Of a DNA stretch of 64,000 bases, positions 10,635 through 22,755 are shown piece after piece. Every line of letters starts with the position of its first letter. Position 1 is the stretch's first letter. The stretch lies in assembly GCF_000005505.3 (NCBI RefSeq), contig NC_016133.3:26452508-26516507 (forward strand), written 5' to 3'. The notes under the pieces were generated by a model. The model did no database searches, was not told where the DNA came from, and worked only from the letters and a program-made list of their open reading frames with translations. This stretch comes from Brachypodium distachyon (Eukaryota; Streptophyta; Magnoliopsida; Poales; Poaceae). The position numbers were made by a program, and so were the translations under genes.

Positions 10635-12106
10635 CTGTGCCAATTTAGCGGTTGTGTTGACCAGCCCTAAAGGCCATAGTGAATTCCCTTAAGGGGGATA
10701 GCTCTGAGGAGATACCCATAGTTTGTGAGTATCCAGATGTGTTTCCCGAGGATTTGCCGGGCATGCCACCAGATAGAGAAGTGGAGTTTTTGATTGACTT
10801 GGTCCCAGGGACAGCACCTATAGCCAAGAGACCCTATAGGATGGCAGCAAATGAGTTGGCAGAACTCAAGAAGCAGTTGCAAGAGTTGCAAGAGAAAGGA
10901 TACATCCGACCTAGTTCATCACCATGGGGAGCACTAGTTATATTTGTCCAGAAGAAAGATGGAACACAAAGGATGTGTGTTGACTATCGTTCCCTCAACG
11001 AGGTCAGCATCAAGAACAAATACCCTTTGCCAAGGATCGATGACTTGTTCGATCAATTGGAAGGAGCCACAGTGTTTTCAAAGATAGATCTGCGATCAGG
11101 TTATCATCAGTTGAAGATCCGAACCCAGGATATACCCAAGACGGCATTTTCCACCAGATATGGATTGTATGAGTATACAGTTATGTCATTTGGTTTGACC
11201 AATGCCCCGGCCTATTTCATGAACATGATGAACAAGGTGTTCATGGAGTTTTTGGACAAGTTTGTTGTTGTTTTCATTGATGACATTCTTATCTATTCCA
11301 AATCCTGAAGTGAACATGAGGTTCATCTACGGAAAGTATTGGAGAAACTTAGGAAGCACCAACTGTATGCCAAGTTGAGCAAGTGTGAGTTTTGGTTGGA
11401 AGAATTAGCATTTTTGGGACACATTGTGTCAGGAAAAGGAGTAGCTGTAGACCCATCTAAGGTAACAGCTGTGACCGAATGGAATTCTCCCAAGACAGTG
11501 AAGGAGATCAGGAGTTTCTTAGGACTTGCGGGTTATTACCATAGGTTTATTGAGAATTTTTCAAAGATAGCTAGACCTATGACCAACCTCTTGAAGAAAG
11601 AAAAGAAGTTTAGTTGGACCCCGGAATGTGAAGTAGCATTTAAGGAATTAAAGAAGAAGCTTGTGTTAGCCCCTGTTCTAATTTTGCCAGACATACACAA
11701 GAACTTTCAGGTCTATTGTGACGCCTCTCGCCACGGCTTGGGTTGTGTATTGATGCAAGAAGGCAGAGTAGTTGCTTACGCATCACGACAACTCAAACCT
11801 CATGAGATGAATTACCCCACCCATGACTTGGAGTTAGCAGCTGTGGTTCATGCACTGAAGGTATGGAGGCACTATCTTATTGGAAATCATTGTGATATCT
11901 TCACGGACCACAAGAGTTTGAAGTACATTTTCACCCAGAATGAGTTGAACCTCAGACAAAGGAGATGGTTAGAACTAATCAAGGATTATACCCTAAACAT
12001 ACAGTATCACCCTGGAAAGGCTAATGTAGTGGCTAACGCCTTGAGCCGCAAGAGTCATTGCAATTCCATCACAACGAAAGTGATATCACCCAAGCTCTGT
12101 GAGTAG
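10635..12106 (+). pseudogene. Tekay reverse transcriptase and RNase H
   Basis: RT motifs in order: [89 protein letters not shown] and the catalytic [15 protein letters not shown] at 11306-11308 interrupts just after this box. The thumb and RNase H continue to 12106: [37 protein letters not shown] with the first catalytic Asp, [13 protein letters not shown] with Glu, and [10 protein letters not shown] with Asp. The end [13 protein letters not shown] reads VANALS where VADALS is usual, so the fourth catalytic Asp is Asn. The frame stops at 12104-12106. Confidence 0.92.
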
Positions 12107-13633
12107 TTCAGGAGCCTAGGTATTGAAATAGTACCTAAAGGATTTCTTGCAGCATTGGAAGTAAAACCCACTCTGTTGGATCAGATAAGAGAAGCCTAGA
12201 AGAAGGATGACAATGTTGGAAAGATCAAACAAAGTATGAGCGAAGGAAGATCATTGGAGTTCTCAGAAGATGAGCATGGAACCATTTGGTTTGAAAAGCA
12301 TATTTGCGTACCCCAGGAACCTGAGATTAAGAAGCTGATACTCTAGGAAGCCCATGAGTCACCATACTCTATACACCCTGGAAATACCAAGATGTATCTG
12401 GATTTGAAGGAGAAGTTTTGGTGGCCGAGTATGAAGCGAGAAATTGCTGAGTATATCGCGAAGTACGATGTATGCCAGAGAGTTAAGGCACAACACCAGA
12501 AGCCAGCAGGTTTGCTGCAACCCCTTCCTATACCAGAGTGGAAGTGGGATAGTATTAGGATGGACTTCACCACTGGACTACCAAGGACCCGTTCCGGGTA
12601 TGATTCCATTTGTGTAGTAGTGGATCGACTGTCCAAAGTCGCACATTTTATCCCAGTCAAGACAACCTATAGTAGTGCCCAATTAGCAAAGTTGTATATG
12701 TCTAGAATCGTGTGTTTGCATGGAGTACCCAAGGAAATAATATCGGATCGTGGAACTCAATTCACATCCAAATTTTGGGGTCAGTTACATGAAGCCCTAG
12801 GAACCAGGTTAGAATTCAGCACAGCTTTTCATCCTCAGACAGATGGTCAGACTGAAAGAGTGAACCAGATTTTGGAAGATATGCTAAGAGCCTGCGCTTT
12901 GGATTATGGATCGAGTTGGGATGATAATCTACCATACGCGGAGTTTTCTTACAACAACAGTTACCAAGGTAGTTCGAAGATGTCCCCGTTTGAGGCCCTT
13001 TACGTAGAGAAGTGTAGGACGCCACTCATGTGGGATGAGGTAGGCGAAAGACAGTTGTTTGGGCCAGACCTAATCAAGGATGCCGAGGAAAAGGTCAAGT
13101 TGATCAAGGACAGACTGAAGGTAGCCCAATCGAGACAGAAAAGTTATGCAAATCCTAAACGTAAGGCAATCACATATGAAACAGGAGACCGAGCATCTTT
13201 GAGAGTTTCGCCTCTTAGAGGAGTGAAGAGGTTTGGAATCAAGGGAAAGTTAGCACCTCGTTTTGTTGGACCTTATAAGATTATGGGAAGACGAGGAGAA
13301 GTATCATATCAGTTGGAATTACCTGAAGCATTGTCTAGTGTGCACAACGTTTTCCACGTATCACAGTTGAAGTGTTATGCAGAGGAATCAGAGGTACCAC
13401 TCAAGGATACAATACCTTTGGAAGCAATACAGCTGAAGGAAGATCTGACTTATGAGGAGAAACCAGAAAAGATTCTTGAGACTACTGAACGAATCACCAG
13501 ATCAAAGACTACCAGGTTTTGTAAGGTTCAGTGGAGTCATCACAGTGAGGAGGAAGCAACCTGGGAACGAGAAGAGGATCTGAAGAACGACTACCCGCAC
13601 CTTTTTACCAGCCAATCCGAATCTCGGGGTTGA
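12107..13633 (+). pseudogene. Tekay integrase with C-terminal chromodomain
   Basis: The open part is 12392-13633, with in-frame stops upstream at 12197-12199 and 12343-12345. The zinc-binding region reads HESPYSIHPGNTKMY and YDVCQR, where the family has CDTCQR, so the first Cys ligand is Tyr. The catalytic core has D in MDFTTGLPRT, D in SDRGTQFTS and E in DGQTERVNQ. The GPY/F-type region (GPYKIMGRRGEVSYQLELP) and HNVFHVSQLK follow. The chromodomain (about 13440-13610) has ILETTERITRSK, KVQWSHHSEEEATWERE and ends DYPHLF. Chromodomains target integration to heterochromatin in this lineage. Confidence 0.93.
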
Positions 13634-13657
13634 GATTCACCTTAACGGGGGTAGGTT

Positions 13658-16600
13658 TGTAACATCCCAAATTTTTCAAATTCGGATGTTCGCACCTTTA
13701 CATTTCTTATGCATATCACCTTGATCATATCTTAAAATATTGGTGTTCGTTATGATGCATTATTGAAAGTGTTTGAAATGGTGTTTTGGACTGTGATAGG
13801 TTGATAGAAATTGAATTGAGAATTTTCTAGAGTCTAAAAATGCATTTTAGGATTTTATTTGGGTTTATTTAAAGCTTAGAAACATTAAAACTATTTTTAA
13901 AAATTTATTTTTGAGTGAGAATTATTTTCCTGGACTCTAAATGAAATATATTATTTTACAGAATTTTTGGGAATTTTTCTGAAGCCATTTGCTATTTTAA
14001 ATGATTTAAATGGAATTTCGGGTGAATTATAGATCCTGAAAAGTAATTTTTATCTTTTTTCTTTTATTCTTTTTCTTTTTCTCTGAAATACGCTTTCTCC
14101 GCAGGGAAACGTATTCTCAGGAAATACGCTTTCAATCTCTTCTCTCTCTCACTGACAGGTGGGGTCCACCTGTCATCCCTCACCTCCGCCGTCTCCAACG
14201 GCCGCCGGCGCCGCGCCCCGCCGCCCCCCGCGCCCGCCTGCCTGCCTGCCCGCGCCGCCGCCGCCGCCGCTCGCTTGCGCGCGCCCGCGCCGGCCGCTCG
14301 CCGCGCGTGCCCGTGCCCGCCCGCGCCCGCGCCTGGCCCCGCGCGCGCCCGCGCAACTGCCGTCGCCGCACGCGCCATGACCCCTCGTCGCGCGGCAACC
14401 GCCGGCCACCCCGCCCACGCGCCCCGAGACCTATAAAGCACCCCGCGCCCCCTCTCGCGCACTCCCTCGCCGGCCCACGCTCTCTGCCGCCCACGCGCCC
14501 CCAAACTCCGGCCAAAACCGCCGCCGCCGCCGCCCAACTCCGGCGAGAAATTGCCAGAGCTGCGCTGCCCCGTTCGCTGAGCCGCCACCGCCCTAGTGAT
14601 CCTTGCGACGCCGTGAAGCTCCCTCAACTCTTCATTTTCTTCCTCGAGTCCCGATTCGTCGAATCGTTCATCTCAAGTGAGATTTGGGTATGAACTTGTT
14701 CAAGTTCTCTGAAATTTAGGCTTTTCGGTTAGCTCTGTTCAAGCGTCGATTGTTAGCAGAACATTGATCATTTTGTGCTCTAGTTTTCACCATTTTGTAG
14801 AGGGAATGTTTCTCTATAATTTCTCTGTATACAGTAGCCGTAGACGGTTCATCTTGGGCATTGCATCGTCGTCGCAAAATGGTACTCTAATCAGTTTCTC
14901 TGCCGTATCTCGGCCGCGGCAGAAAGTTGCAGCACCTTCCTCAGTGGGTAGCCTTATTCGCAGTATTTGTCGTTGTTGTCCGTAGCATCATTTTAGTTGT
15001 TTATTTTTGTAGATTGAACTTTAGGAACACCACTTCACATCCATTTCCTAGTTGGACCATTTCAACTCCACCTTCACGAGCAGCACGACGGTAGAAGTTC
15101 ATATCCTATTCTGTTCTGTTTTAGAGTAGCTACTTTCACCTGTTCATAGCTACTGCCTCATAGCTCCATAGTTAGTGAAACCAGTGCCATTTGAAAGAGT
15201 AGATCATATTCTTAGATTTCTTTGTTTAGTTCTCTGTCATTGGAATAGTTTACCACCAGTAGCTTTTCAGTAGAATTTAGTATTCTTTGTCTGTCAGAAT
15301 CTGACTAACCACCTTTGCAAGCCAGTAACTTCTAATCTGTTTATCCAATTAACCTGAAACCTGTTGCGTTAGTTAGTACAACCCCAAAACTGTACTGTAG
15401 CATAGGTTTCATGCCATGTTCTGTACTTTAGCACCTTTTACCTGTCAATCCTAGTTGCTATCTGTTAACAGTAGCAGATTTCAGAATTTCCAGACTTAGC
15501 CACACTAGTCTTAACCTTAGGCTTTAGAACTTGAATTGTTAATACTATGGTATTACTTAGATGATGTTTAGGTTCTGTTTTTGTATGCTTGTGATATATC
15601 CTTTATCCGAAGTTCATTTGGAGTTATATTTGGTCTTTGAGAGATGTTTGGAACTATGCATTTATTGTTCTTTCGTTTTTCGCGTTAGATTATTCGGATT
15701 GCGGTTGCGAAGAGTGCCAGGGAGTTGACGACCGCAACAACTTTTCTGAACCAGGCAAGTTACACTTATTGACCATGTAGAACCTATATTTTTGCTTATG
15801 CTATTTTGTTTACAACATCATAGGGATGCATGTTAGAGTTATTTCTTTATGAAGTATTTATCAAATGCGTTTGCAACATGTTTAGTTATTCCTAGTAGAT
15901 TGCTTATAGGATTTATTGCCATGCCACCAAATACCATAGGTTATGTATATACATTTTTCCAAAGCATGCTATACTATTATAACGGGACGGGACCCAAACT
16001 ATATTGCAAAGTATTAAGTGCTCTTTATGAGCGTATATGTTTTTGGAAAAATGTTTTCGAAATAAAACCAAAATGTTTTATCTGGATGGAGTGGTATGAT
16101 GGAGGCCAGTTGGCTGTCGGCAAGTGTTGTAGCCCAGTAACGGGTACACGCTCAGGAGAAGGTGGGGACCGCTGTCCAGAAATCCAAGAGTTCAAACCTT
16201 CTCATGTACCCAAAGGCTTCATGTGCAACCACTTGCTATTATGGGCTCTGGCTTGGTCGACTAACTAGCGGGAAACCCTTACCTGGGTACCGCCATCCGG
16301 AGAGGAGCCAATGTGGTCATATGGGGCGGGCGGTGCCAGAATTAGGTATCAGGGGGCTTCTAGTGAAAGATTTCGTCACAATCTTTACCTGTTGCGCACG
16401 CTTGTCGTCAGGCAACACTTTGGACTGATTGTGTCAGGTGGGTAAAGTGTACAAACCTCTCGAGAGTGTCAATCTAATCGATTAGCCATGCCCCTGGTTA
16501 CGGGCAACCTTGAGTCATTAAGTCAGGAGAAGTGGATATCTTCAAGTTTTGTTTTCAAAAAACCCTAAAACTGTTTTGACTCGATGGAAGGTTCCACAGA

Positions 16601-17164
16601 ATGAGTCAGGAAAAAGGGATGCTATGTGAGTGTCAGTTGACCCAGAGTGCATAGCTAGGTCGTGGAGTGAACATCCACAGAATGACCATACTATTGTTCA
16701 AACCCTGTTTTATCAAAACTTCAAGATAGAGATTTTCAAAGGAAAATACTATGAGTATTTCGAAACCAAAAGCAGCATTTTTGCAAAAACAACCCTAGTA
16801 GCCAAACTAAGAAATCCTTCATCATTTCAATGCATTACTCCTGATCACATAGGTGTGACTTGCAAGTATATTCAATGTACTGACCTGCACCTATCATGTG
16901 CAGAGAGTGACGCTTAAGAAGAAGACGCAGGGTCGCGAGTCTACACTCAACTTGCCTGTGGCGTTGATGGGACTCCCTCTTTATCAGAGTGTTTTATTTG
17001 AACTTCCGCTTGGCTTGTATTAAGTACTCTGGTTTTGTTAATCGAACCGATGTAATAGACATGTGTATGGTATTTCATCAATGGAACTGTGTGTGCTAGC
17101 ATTGGATCCAGGGACTAGCACAGTTTACACAGAGGTCCGGATCCTTACGGGTCTGGGTCACCAC
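13658..17164 (+). repeat. Tekay 3' LTR (~3.5 kb)
   Basis: The LTR starts TGTAACATCCCAAA 25 bases after the pol stop and after a purine-rich ACGGGGGTAGG tract. It is AT-rich, then very GC-rich (14160-14620), then AT-rich again. A TATAAAG box at 14432-14438 inside the GC-rich part is the likely promoter. The end is set near 17164 by alignment with the related solo LTR at 51892-55040: both share GTGTGTGCTAG and GATCCAGGGACTAGCAC close to the end. The exact last base is uncertain by a few bases. No host gene is visible in it; the long ORFs in the GC-rich part are compositional. Confidence 0.85.
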
Positions 17165-18070
17165 AGCCGTCACGGCCGATGGGGCCCTACGGGGCCGGCG
17201 AGACGAGATGCTAGGGTACGCGCTAGTCCAAGAACAGACGCACGCACGTTTTTTACCCAGGTTCGGGCCACCCGGAGGTGTAAAACCCTACGTCCTGCCT
17301 GTCTGAGCTGATATTGATTACGAATCAAATGTTTTACAAGTTGCCGGGCGAGCTCTCGGGCTTTCTCTCAATGGCTAGGTACTCCTCATCGCCCTCTGCT
17401 GGCTGCCTACTGGAGCCACTAAGCGTCCGTCGAGCCAGCTTCGTCTGAACCGGCTAACTGACTAACTAGTCAACAGAGAACCTAGAACCCCTTGACCGTC
17501 GGCATGGGTCCTCCTTTTATATACATAAGGGAATGCCACATGTGCCATGGTGCATGAGCTACAAGTGTCTAACGGGGAGGCATGCAACTCCCCCCGGTGA
17601 GCCGGTGGCGTGCATGGGTGCCACCTCCGCTGCTAGGGGCCTAAGACCCTAGGGTAGGATTAGACAACCACTGTTCCTTGGATCGGACGGGTAACTACCC
17701 GTCGGTCGGCTCGTTTACCGAGCCGCGCGCCTTGCTCCTTGCCTTGGTGGGACCGCGCGTCCCGCGCCCGCGTGGCGCTGTCAACTGGGCCCCACGCTCG
17801 AGGCGGGGCACGCGCCCAGGAACCCACAGTCCCAGCAAGTCGACCCCGGGAAGCACTCGGGCCCAACGCACCTGGGAACCCCCTCCCGGGAAGCAGCTTC
17901 CCGGGAGGTGCCCAGGCGGGAATATTCCCCGAAGCCCCGCTAGCCCCTTTCTGGCTGGTAGCTTGCCGGAGAGCTCATAAGCGCTCCCCGGGATGAGACC
18001 TTCCCGGGAACCCGGGAAAAGGGCCCGCGCGTCGCGCAGCGGTGGTACCCCGGGTGCCACTGGTTCGACA
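17165..18070 (-). repeat. Tat LTR fragment (B-type family)
   Basis: It is read on the minus strand. The right end TGTCGAACCAGTGGCACCC matches the LTR starts at 31045 and 59245. A TATA box on the minus strand lies at about 17512-17520 (TATAAAAGG), and the conserved Tat LTR block is at 17253-17298. The left ~30 bases expected (TGTCGGAGC-like on the plus strand) are missing at the Tekay end. The flank CTTTG at 18071 is not repeated on the left, so no TSD supports a clean solo LTR. It cuts the aORF of Tat copy D. Confidence 0.75.
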
Positions 18071-19518
18071 CTTTGGGGTTGACGCTCCCCACTCATTGGA
18101 GAAGACGCCTCAAGCGTCGCTACCTGAGGCTCAAACGTCTCGACGACAATTGAGGGACCTGAAGCTTTCGGGTCCGACCCAGTGGGCTCAATAGCCTGGG
18201 TAGTTGGTTGGTCACCCGAGGCCACATAGCTGGCAAAGAAAAACAGCTAGTTCAGTATTCAGATTGCATTATTTGGAGAGCTGATGCATGAAGAATCACC
18301 TACCTGGCCTGGGTGACTCGACCAAGAAGGCCAAATCGGCGAACAGGCATTGGGCTGCCTGTCTTGGTCTTTTTGGCTGCAGGAGGAGGAGAAGAGGTCG
18401 CAACGGGTGGACCCTCGACACCCGTCAACTGATCATTAGACTTGGGGTTCGACTCCCTGTTGCGCTTCCTCCTCGTCTCCAGGGCAACCTCTTCAGTCTC
18501 GGAGTCGTCAGCCTGCTCTGGCGACTCCGAGGACTCGTCAGCCAGCTCCTCCTCCCCTGCAGGAGGAGGTTGACTCAAGGGATCTTTGAGTCCCTACAAC
18601 CAGCAAGCGGATCGGTAGCTTACAAATACAAGCTCAAAATGGCAGAAATATAAATTACCTCTTCCCTCGGCCTGTCAAGGCCATAAGGAACTACTGCCGA
18701 GTCGATCTTGCCTGGTGTCGCGTCGATCAGGGTTGTTAACCTTCGCACCCGTGACTCCAGTTCATTCAGAGATAGTTCTTACGCATTCACCCGAGTGGGA
18801 TCCCCGGGTCCTTCAAAGGACCACATCGGGTGAACGCGAGCCTGCAGTGGCTGGATCCTCATCTTGAGGAACAAAGCTATCAGGTGAACACCTGTCAACC
18901 CATGTCCCATAAGGGAGTGCATCTTATCCATCAGGGGAGTCGCCTCAGACTCCTCTACAGGCGTCAGTTCATGGCTCCATGCCGTCGTCTTCTTTGTCTT
19001 CTTCTTGATTGAGAAGGCAGGAAGACTTGGATCGACACCCGAGGCGTCAGAACGGACGTAGAACCACTTCGACCTCCAGCTTTGCACAGATTCGTGCTGT
19101 TGGAGGGAGAAGTATTTGGCGTCAGGCCGTACCTGGAAGTTGACGCTCCCAACAGCATCCGCCTTCTGGCCTTTGATCATAAAGATCCGCTTCCAGAGCC
19201 CCCAATGAGGGCTCACCCCAAAGAAGCATTTGCACAGCGTGATGCAGCACGCAACGTGCAAGTAAGAATTGGGGGGCACATCGTGAAGCTGCAGCCCATA
19301 GCCTAGCAGCATAGCACGGAAAAAGGCATGAAGGGGGAAAGAGAGCCCTCGTAGCACATAATCGAGGAAGACAACCTGCTCACCGGCAACAATCCTTCGT
19401 CCTGGAGTTCCAGGATCTTGACGCGGTTGTTGGCCACCACGGGCCAGGGAACAACTCCCTTGCCGGCATCTCCTTTGCCGGCATCGGTCTTAGAACCCGC
19501 GGTCTTGGTCTTGCCCAT
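18071..19518 (-). pseudogene. Tat additional ORF of copy D (PF04195-type)
   Basis: The start is the ATG at 19518-19516, after a TATAAAAGGAGG box (about 19650-19662 on the minus strand). The first exon (MGKTKTAGSKTD ... ELQDEGLLP) frameshifts near 19380 and continues as LRGLSFPLHAFFRAMLLGYG, PNSYLHVACCITLCKCFFG, PHWGLWKRIF and VQSWRSKWFYVR, the core of the 'putative gypsy type transposon' domain. An intron near 18595-18665 leads to an acidic/basic exon (EELADESSESPE ... RRKRNRE) and another intron to an exon starting MASGDQPTTQA. The B-type LTR at 18070 removes the rest. Function unknown. It lies antisense to the presumed plus-strand gag-pol of copy D. Confidence 0.75.
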
Positions 19519-21059
19519 GTCTGGATGGTGTGGGATTCTTGGTCGGTGAAGGAACTCGCAAGAGTTTTTTGGGCTATGGAAGCAGGGAGCTCTAGCGTCT
19601 GAGCTGATTTCGCGAGGAAGAAGAAAGGTAAAAGGTATTCTCTTTTCACCTTCCTCCTTTTATAGGCTAAATCCGGCCGAAGAATCCGGGCCGCAAGATC
19701 CTTATCTTGGCCACGTGTCCCACATCGATCGCGAAGTGAAGCGGTGAAAACAGAAACGGCCACCCATCTTTCGGGCGCAAGAATCGATGAAATCATTATG
19801 CCTTATTTACTGCGCGAAGTGTGACCGTTTTCCCACTGACGCACGCCAACAGTACGCCTACTGTCAGGCTAGACTGTGCACCCGGTCACATCTGTTGACC
19901 AAACGGCTCTTCACCTTCAACATGTACGTCATCAGTGACGGAGTCTGACTCAAAAGATATCTCTCATATAGGGAGGTGGAGTTGTATCGTAAGAATATTG
20001 GGACTCGTCTTGAGTCTCAATTATGAATACTAAAAACTCTCATTCGAGTCGCGAATTAATCAGTTGTCGCTTTATATTAAAGACTTGATACAGTCATCTA
20101 TTGTTTATTCTTTTCACAACAGTAAAAGCAGGGTAATGACCCTGGCACAAGACAATCGATTTCATATAGTCGACTCAATTGAGTCGCACCAGCTGTGACA
20201 CCTCAGTTGTTTATGCTCATTCGCATAACAGTAAGCCTCTTGGGTTTCGTCCAAAGAGCCTGGAGCAGCACCAGCTGCGTTGCTCTAGTAAATCCTATGC
20301 TCATTACATGAAGATAAGCCTCATGGATCACTCCATCGAGCCTGAAATCGTACCAGCTGCGCATTTCAGTAAATCCATGCTCATTGCATGAAGATAAGAC
20401 CCGAAAGTTCTCTTACGGGCCTGGAATTGTACCAGCTACGTTATTTCCAGTCAGATACATACTCATTGTATGAAGGTAAGTCCTAAAAATTAGGCTTGGA
20501 TATGCATCGGCTGCATCCCTCCAGTAACAATTCTCACTTAAGGGTCGCTCCCTGCAACCATGTTCGTAGGCTTCCTATAGGCCTGGAAACGTACCAACTG
20601 CGTAATTCCAGTACAAGCAATCTTGACGAATGAGTCGAGTACTTAAAAACTGGAATTTGACTCTATAAGACCCCAACAGGCTAAGTCAAAATTCTCCATT
20701 CGCTAGGTTCGAGCCCGAGGACTCGAATGCTGATGAAACCTAGTGTTGTGTTCGCCCTAGAGCGATTAACGAGACTCGACTTCTCGAGTATCTGGGCGCA
20801 TTAAGCATATATCCCTATGACTCCTACTCACCGCATTGATTCGCTATCAGATCATATTGTGAAACTGTTATTTAGCAGTTAAACACTAAAGCATTAGCTC
20901 ATACATTCTCTAAGTCAAAATACTTCTCATTTGAAGTATGAATCGGTAAAATACAAATTCTACAGCACTGTGCAACTGGCTCAACAGTAGAATAAGCTCA
21001 TTCTTTATGGGAAAAGTCCCTAGTCGAGTCTTCGACTCAACCAGCCACTTGGGGGCTAC
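19519..21059. other. Tat copy D 3' non-coding region
   Basis: This stretch between aORF and LTR holds the aORF promoter (TATA near 19655), a purine tract AGGGAGGTGGAG at 19970, the tandem repeats described separately, and a polypurine tract ACTTGGGGGCTAC at 21047-21059 directly before the LTR start. The GGGGGCTAC-TG junction is typical of grass Tat elements. No ORF is convincing. Confidence 0.65.
20180..20620. repeat. Five to six diverged ~78-bp tandem repeats
   Basis: Units start near 20181, 20258, 20340, 20419, 20494 and 20578. The shared core is GCCTGGAA, GTACCAGCTGCGT, TTCAGTAAATCC and ATGCTCATTGCATGAAGATAAG-like strings (first 20 bases conserved best). Divergence between units is high, so the array is old. 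Confidence 0.75.
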
Positions 21060-21546
21060 TGACGTGGTTATGCGTAACCACGTACTCGACTCGAGTATAC
21101 CCGGTACAGCCCAGCTGGGGGCCCACAAGGAAGCCTACTTCGACTCCAAGAGTTCACATGCCAAATCTTGCGACTCAAGACAAGGAAGGTTAAATTAGAG
21201 TATATCTCTTCATTGTAACCGACTTGGACTCTACCTGAGACCTGAGTTCCTCCATATATAAAGGACCAGGAAGGGGAGCCAAGAGGACACCCCCAACTTA
21301 GATACAAGTCGCTTAGAAGCACTCAACGACTCGGTGCATCTAGACTCTGCAGCACCCATTGTAATCGACTCATCAATACAGATCCGACAAGCAGGACGTA
21401 GGGGTATTACCTCATCGATGAGGGCCCTGAACCTGCGTAAATCGTGTCCCATGTGTCCTTGTTAGCCGACGAGTTCGCCAACACACACTCAAAATCTTTC
21501 CTTGATACAAGTCCATTAATATGGACGTTGTCGAAGTTACATCTTC
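21060..21546 (+). repeat. Tat LTR, copy D (TGACGTGG family)
   Basis: It starts TGACGTGG after the polypurine tract. A TATATAAAGGACC box lies at about 21255-21265, and the conserved Tat block is at 21391-21441 in plus orientation. The end is blurred near 21546 by a C/G-rich run; the related LTR at 39772-40269 ends CTTCGTCA, forming TGACG/CGTCA terminal inverted repeats. Length fits that copy (498 bp). Confidence 0.75.
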
Positions 21547-21954
21547 CCCCCTTTGGCGGGGGGGGGGGGGGGGGGCGGGGCGGTTTGTTTAGATAAGTTA
21601 GCCATTGCTGCAACTTCAGGCTTCACCACTAGTGTCGGCTAGACCTACTGGAACCCCACCTTGTTACTCGTCTCCTTGAGACTATTGTACTTCATCTATA
21701 TTTGCAATTTCAGATTGCCTTATCTCGATTCTTGCTTGTTCTCGATTCCTAGCAGGGATTGGAACTTCATTTTCAGGTTGGCGGCGCCTTCGTTTCCGTC
21801 AATAACCACAGGGAGTTGGTGTAGCTATTGCTAAGGCGTACCGTCTAGTGTCCGGTGTAGTCGGGTCATCAACGTTTACTTCGGCCTCAAATCGTAGTTA
21901 TCCATCCCACTGAAAGATCGGGCTACTAGACAAATCTCATCTCTCATACACGCC
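21547..21954. other. Unassigned spacer with 18-G run, possibly Tat leader
   Basis: It begins CCCCTTTGGCG followed by 18 consecutive G (21558-21575). TTTGGCG resembles a tRNA primer-binding start, and the next 380 bases could be a Tat leader between two LTRs. No ORF or known domain is visible. Confidence 0.35.
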
Positions 21955-22153
21955 TCCATGGCAACCTTGTAAACTCTCCATCAATACCAGATCAGACAAG
22001 CAGGACGTAGGGGTATTACCTTCCGAGGGCCCTGAACCTGGGTAAATCGTGTCCGCTGTGTCCTTGTTAGCCGACAGAATCGGCAACACACACCCGCGCT
22101 CCCCTACTCGAAAGCCCTCAAGTTTGGGCATTGCTGGGTTAGAACCTCGTCAT
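21955..22153 (+). repeat. Tat LTR 3' part (copy F, TGACGTGG family)
   Basis: The stretch repeats the end of LTR D: AATACCAGATCAGACAAGCA, the conserved block (22000-22046), TGTCCTTGTTAGCCGACAGA and an end CCTCGTCA at 22153, followed by TTGGC. LTR D, a 400-bp leader and this LTR end may be remnants of one internally deleted element or of two adjacent ones. Confidence 0.6.
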
Positions 22154-22436
22154 TGGCCTCATCATCGATCGGCATCTCGCCGTCTCTGTAGCAACCGATC
22201 TGCTCGTGGATCGACGATAGTCATCGTGTCTGCATCGACAAATATCTACTATGACTTCAACGGCGGTGCGGATCCGATCGACCTAGCCATCTCCATTGTA
22301 GAATCCAACCTCGATTTGAACCAGACTCCACGCAACCCAGCTTTCCCCGATCGAATTGATTAATCTCTTGAGAAAAATCAGCAAAGCGTAGCAGCGGCAC
22401 ACTCGTGGAATTGAATCAACCAGGACGAAGCAGCAG
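22154..22436. other. Spacer between Tat LTR and SINE
   Basis: TTGGCCTCATC after the LTR end may be a primer-binding region. The rest contains a short open stretch with no similarity that I recognise. Confidence 0.3.
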
Positions 22437-22755
22437 CTTTTTTTTTTAGAACACGGTACAAATGCAGACACTCACAACACGCGCGTACACTCACCCCTAT
22501 GAACGCACACATGCACACCCTACCCCTATGAGCACCTCCGAAAGACTAAGCCTGTAGGTCTTGAGAGATTTACGAAGTCACCGCTGGCGCCTCGCTGTTG
22601 ATGGGTACGTCACCTATGACCGAAAGAATAGCGCCGGTTTAATCCTGAAATAAACCAGGAAAATGTGACACCCATGTCAAGTCTAAGACTTGAACCTGGG
22701 TGGACTGATTCCACCACAAGGAATCGGACCACCTGAGCTAGACTCAATTCAGCTA
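22437..22755 (-). mobile_element. tRNA-derived SINE (minus strand)
   Basis: Read on the minus strand, the element begins with a tRNA-like head: an A box TAGCTCAGGTG (about 22733-22743) and a B box GGTTCAAGTCT (about 22686-22696). It then runs through TTTACGAAGTCACC-type body sequence on the plus strand (22569) and ends in an A-tail, seen as a run of nine T at 22438-22446. The body, with GAACGCACACATGCACACCC and TGAGCACCTCCGA, is that of the common grass SINE group (Au-like). RNA polymerase III would transcribe it. No TSD was identified. Confidence 0.8.

Larger units (their letters stand above)
9779..17164 (+). mobile_element. Tekay-type chromovirus (Ty3/gypsy), 5'-truncated
   Basis: Plus-strand order: gag tail with zinc knuckle, protease, RT, RNase H, integrase with chromodomain, then a long 3' LTR starting TGTAACATCCC. 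This order and the C-terminal chromodomain define the Tekay/Del chromoviruses. The 5' LTR and most of gag are absent, and the element begins abruptly at about 9779 inside Tat copy A. Stops at 11306-11308, 12104-12106, 12197-12199 and 12343-12345 make it non-functional. No TSD can be scored because the 5' end is missing. Confidence 0.92.

Noticed and set aside
14064..14693. Long ORFs on both strands (Arg/Ala/Pro-rich)
   Set aside because: They lie in the GC-rich core of the Tekay LTR; low complexity and open on several frames, so compositional.
17165..18070. Clean solo LTR with TSD
   Set aside because: The left terminus is missing and CTTTG is not duplicated.
20180..20620. Regularly spaced repeats as a possible CRISPR array
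   Set aside because: Units are contiguous, ~78 bp and diverged, without unique spacers; the context is a plant retrotransposon.
22680..22750. tRNA gene suggested by A and B boxes
   Set aside because: The boxes belong to a SINE head; the rest does not fold as a tRNA and an A-tail follows.
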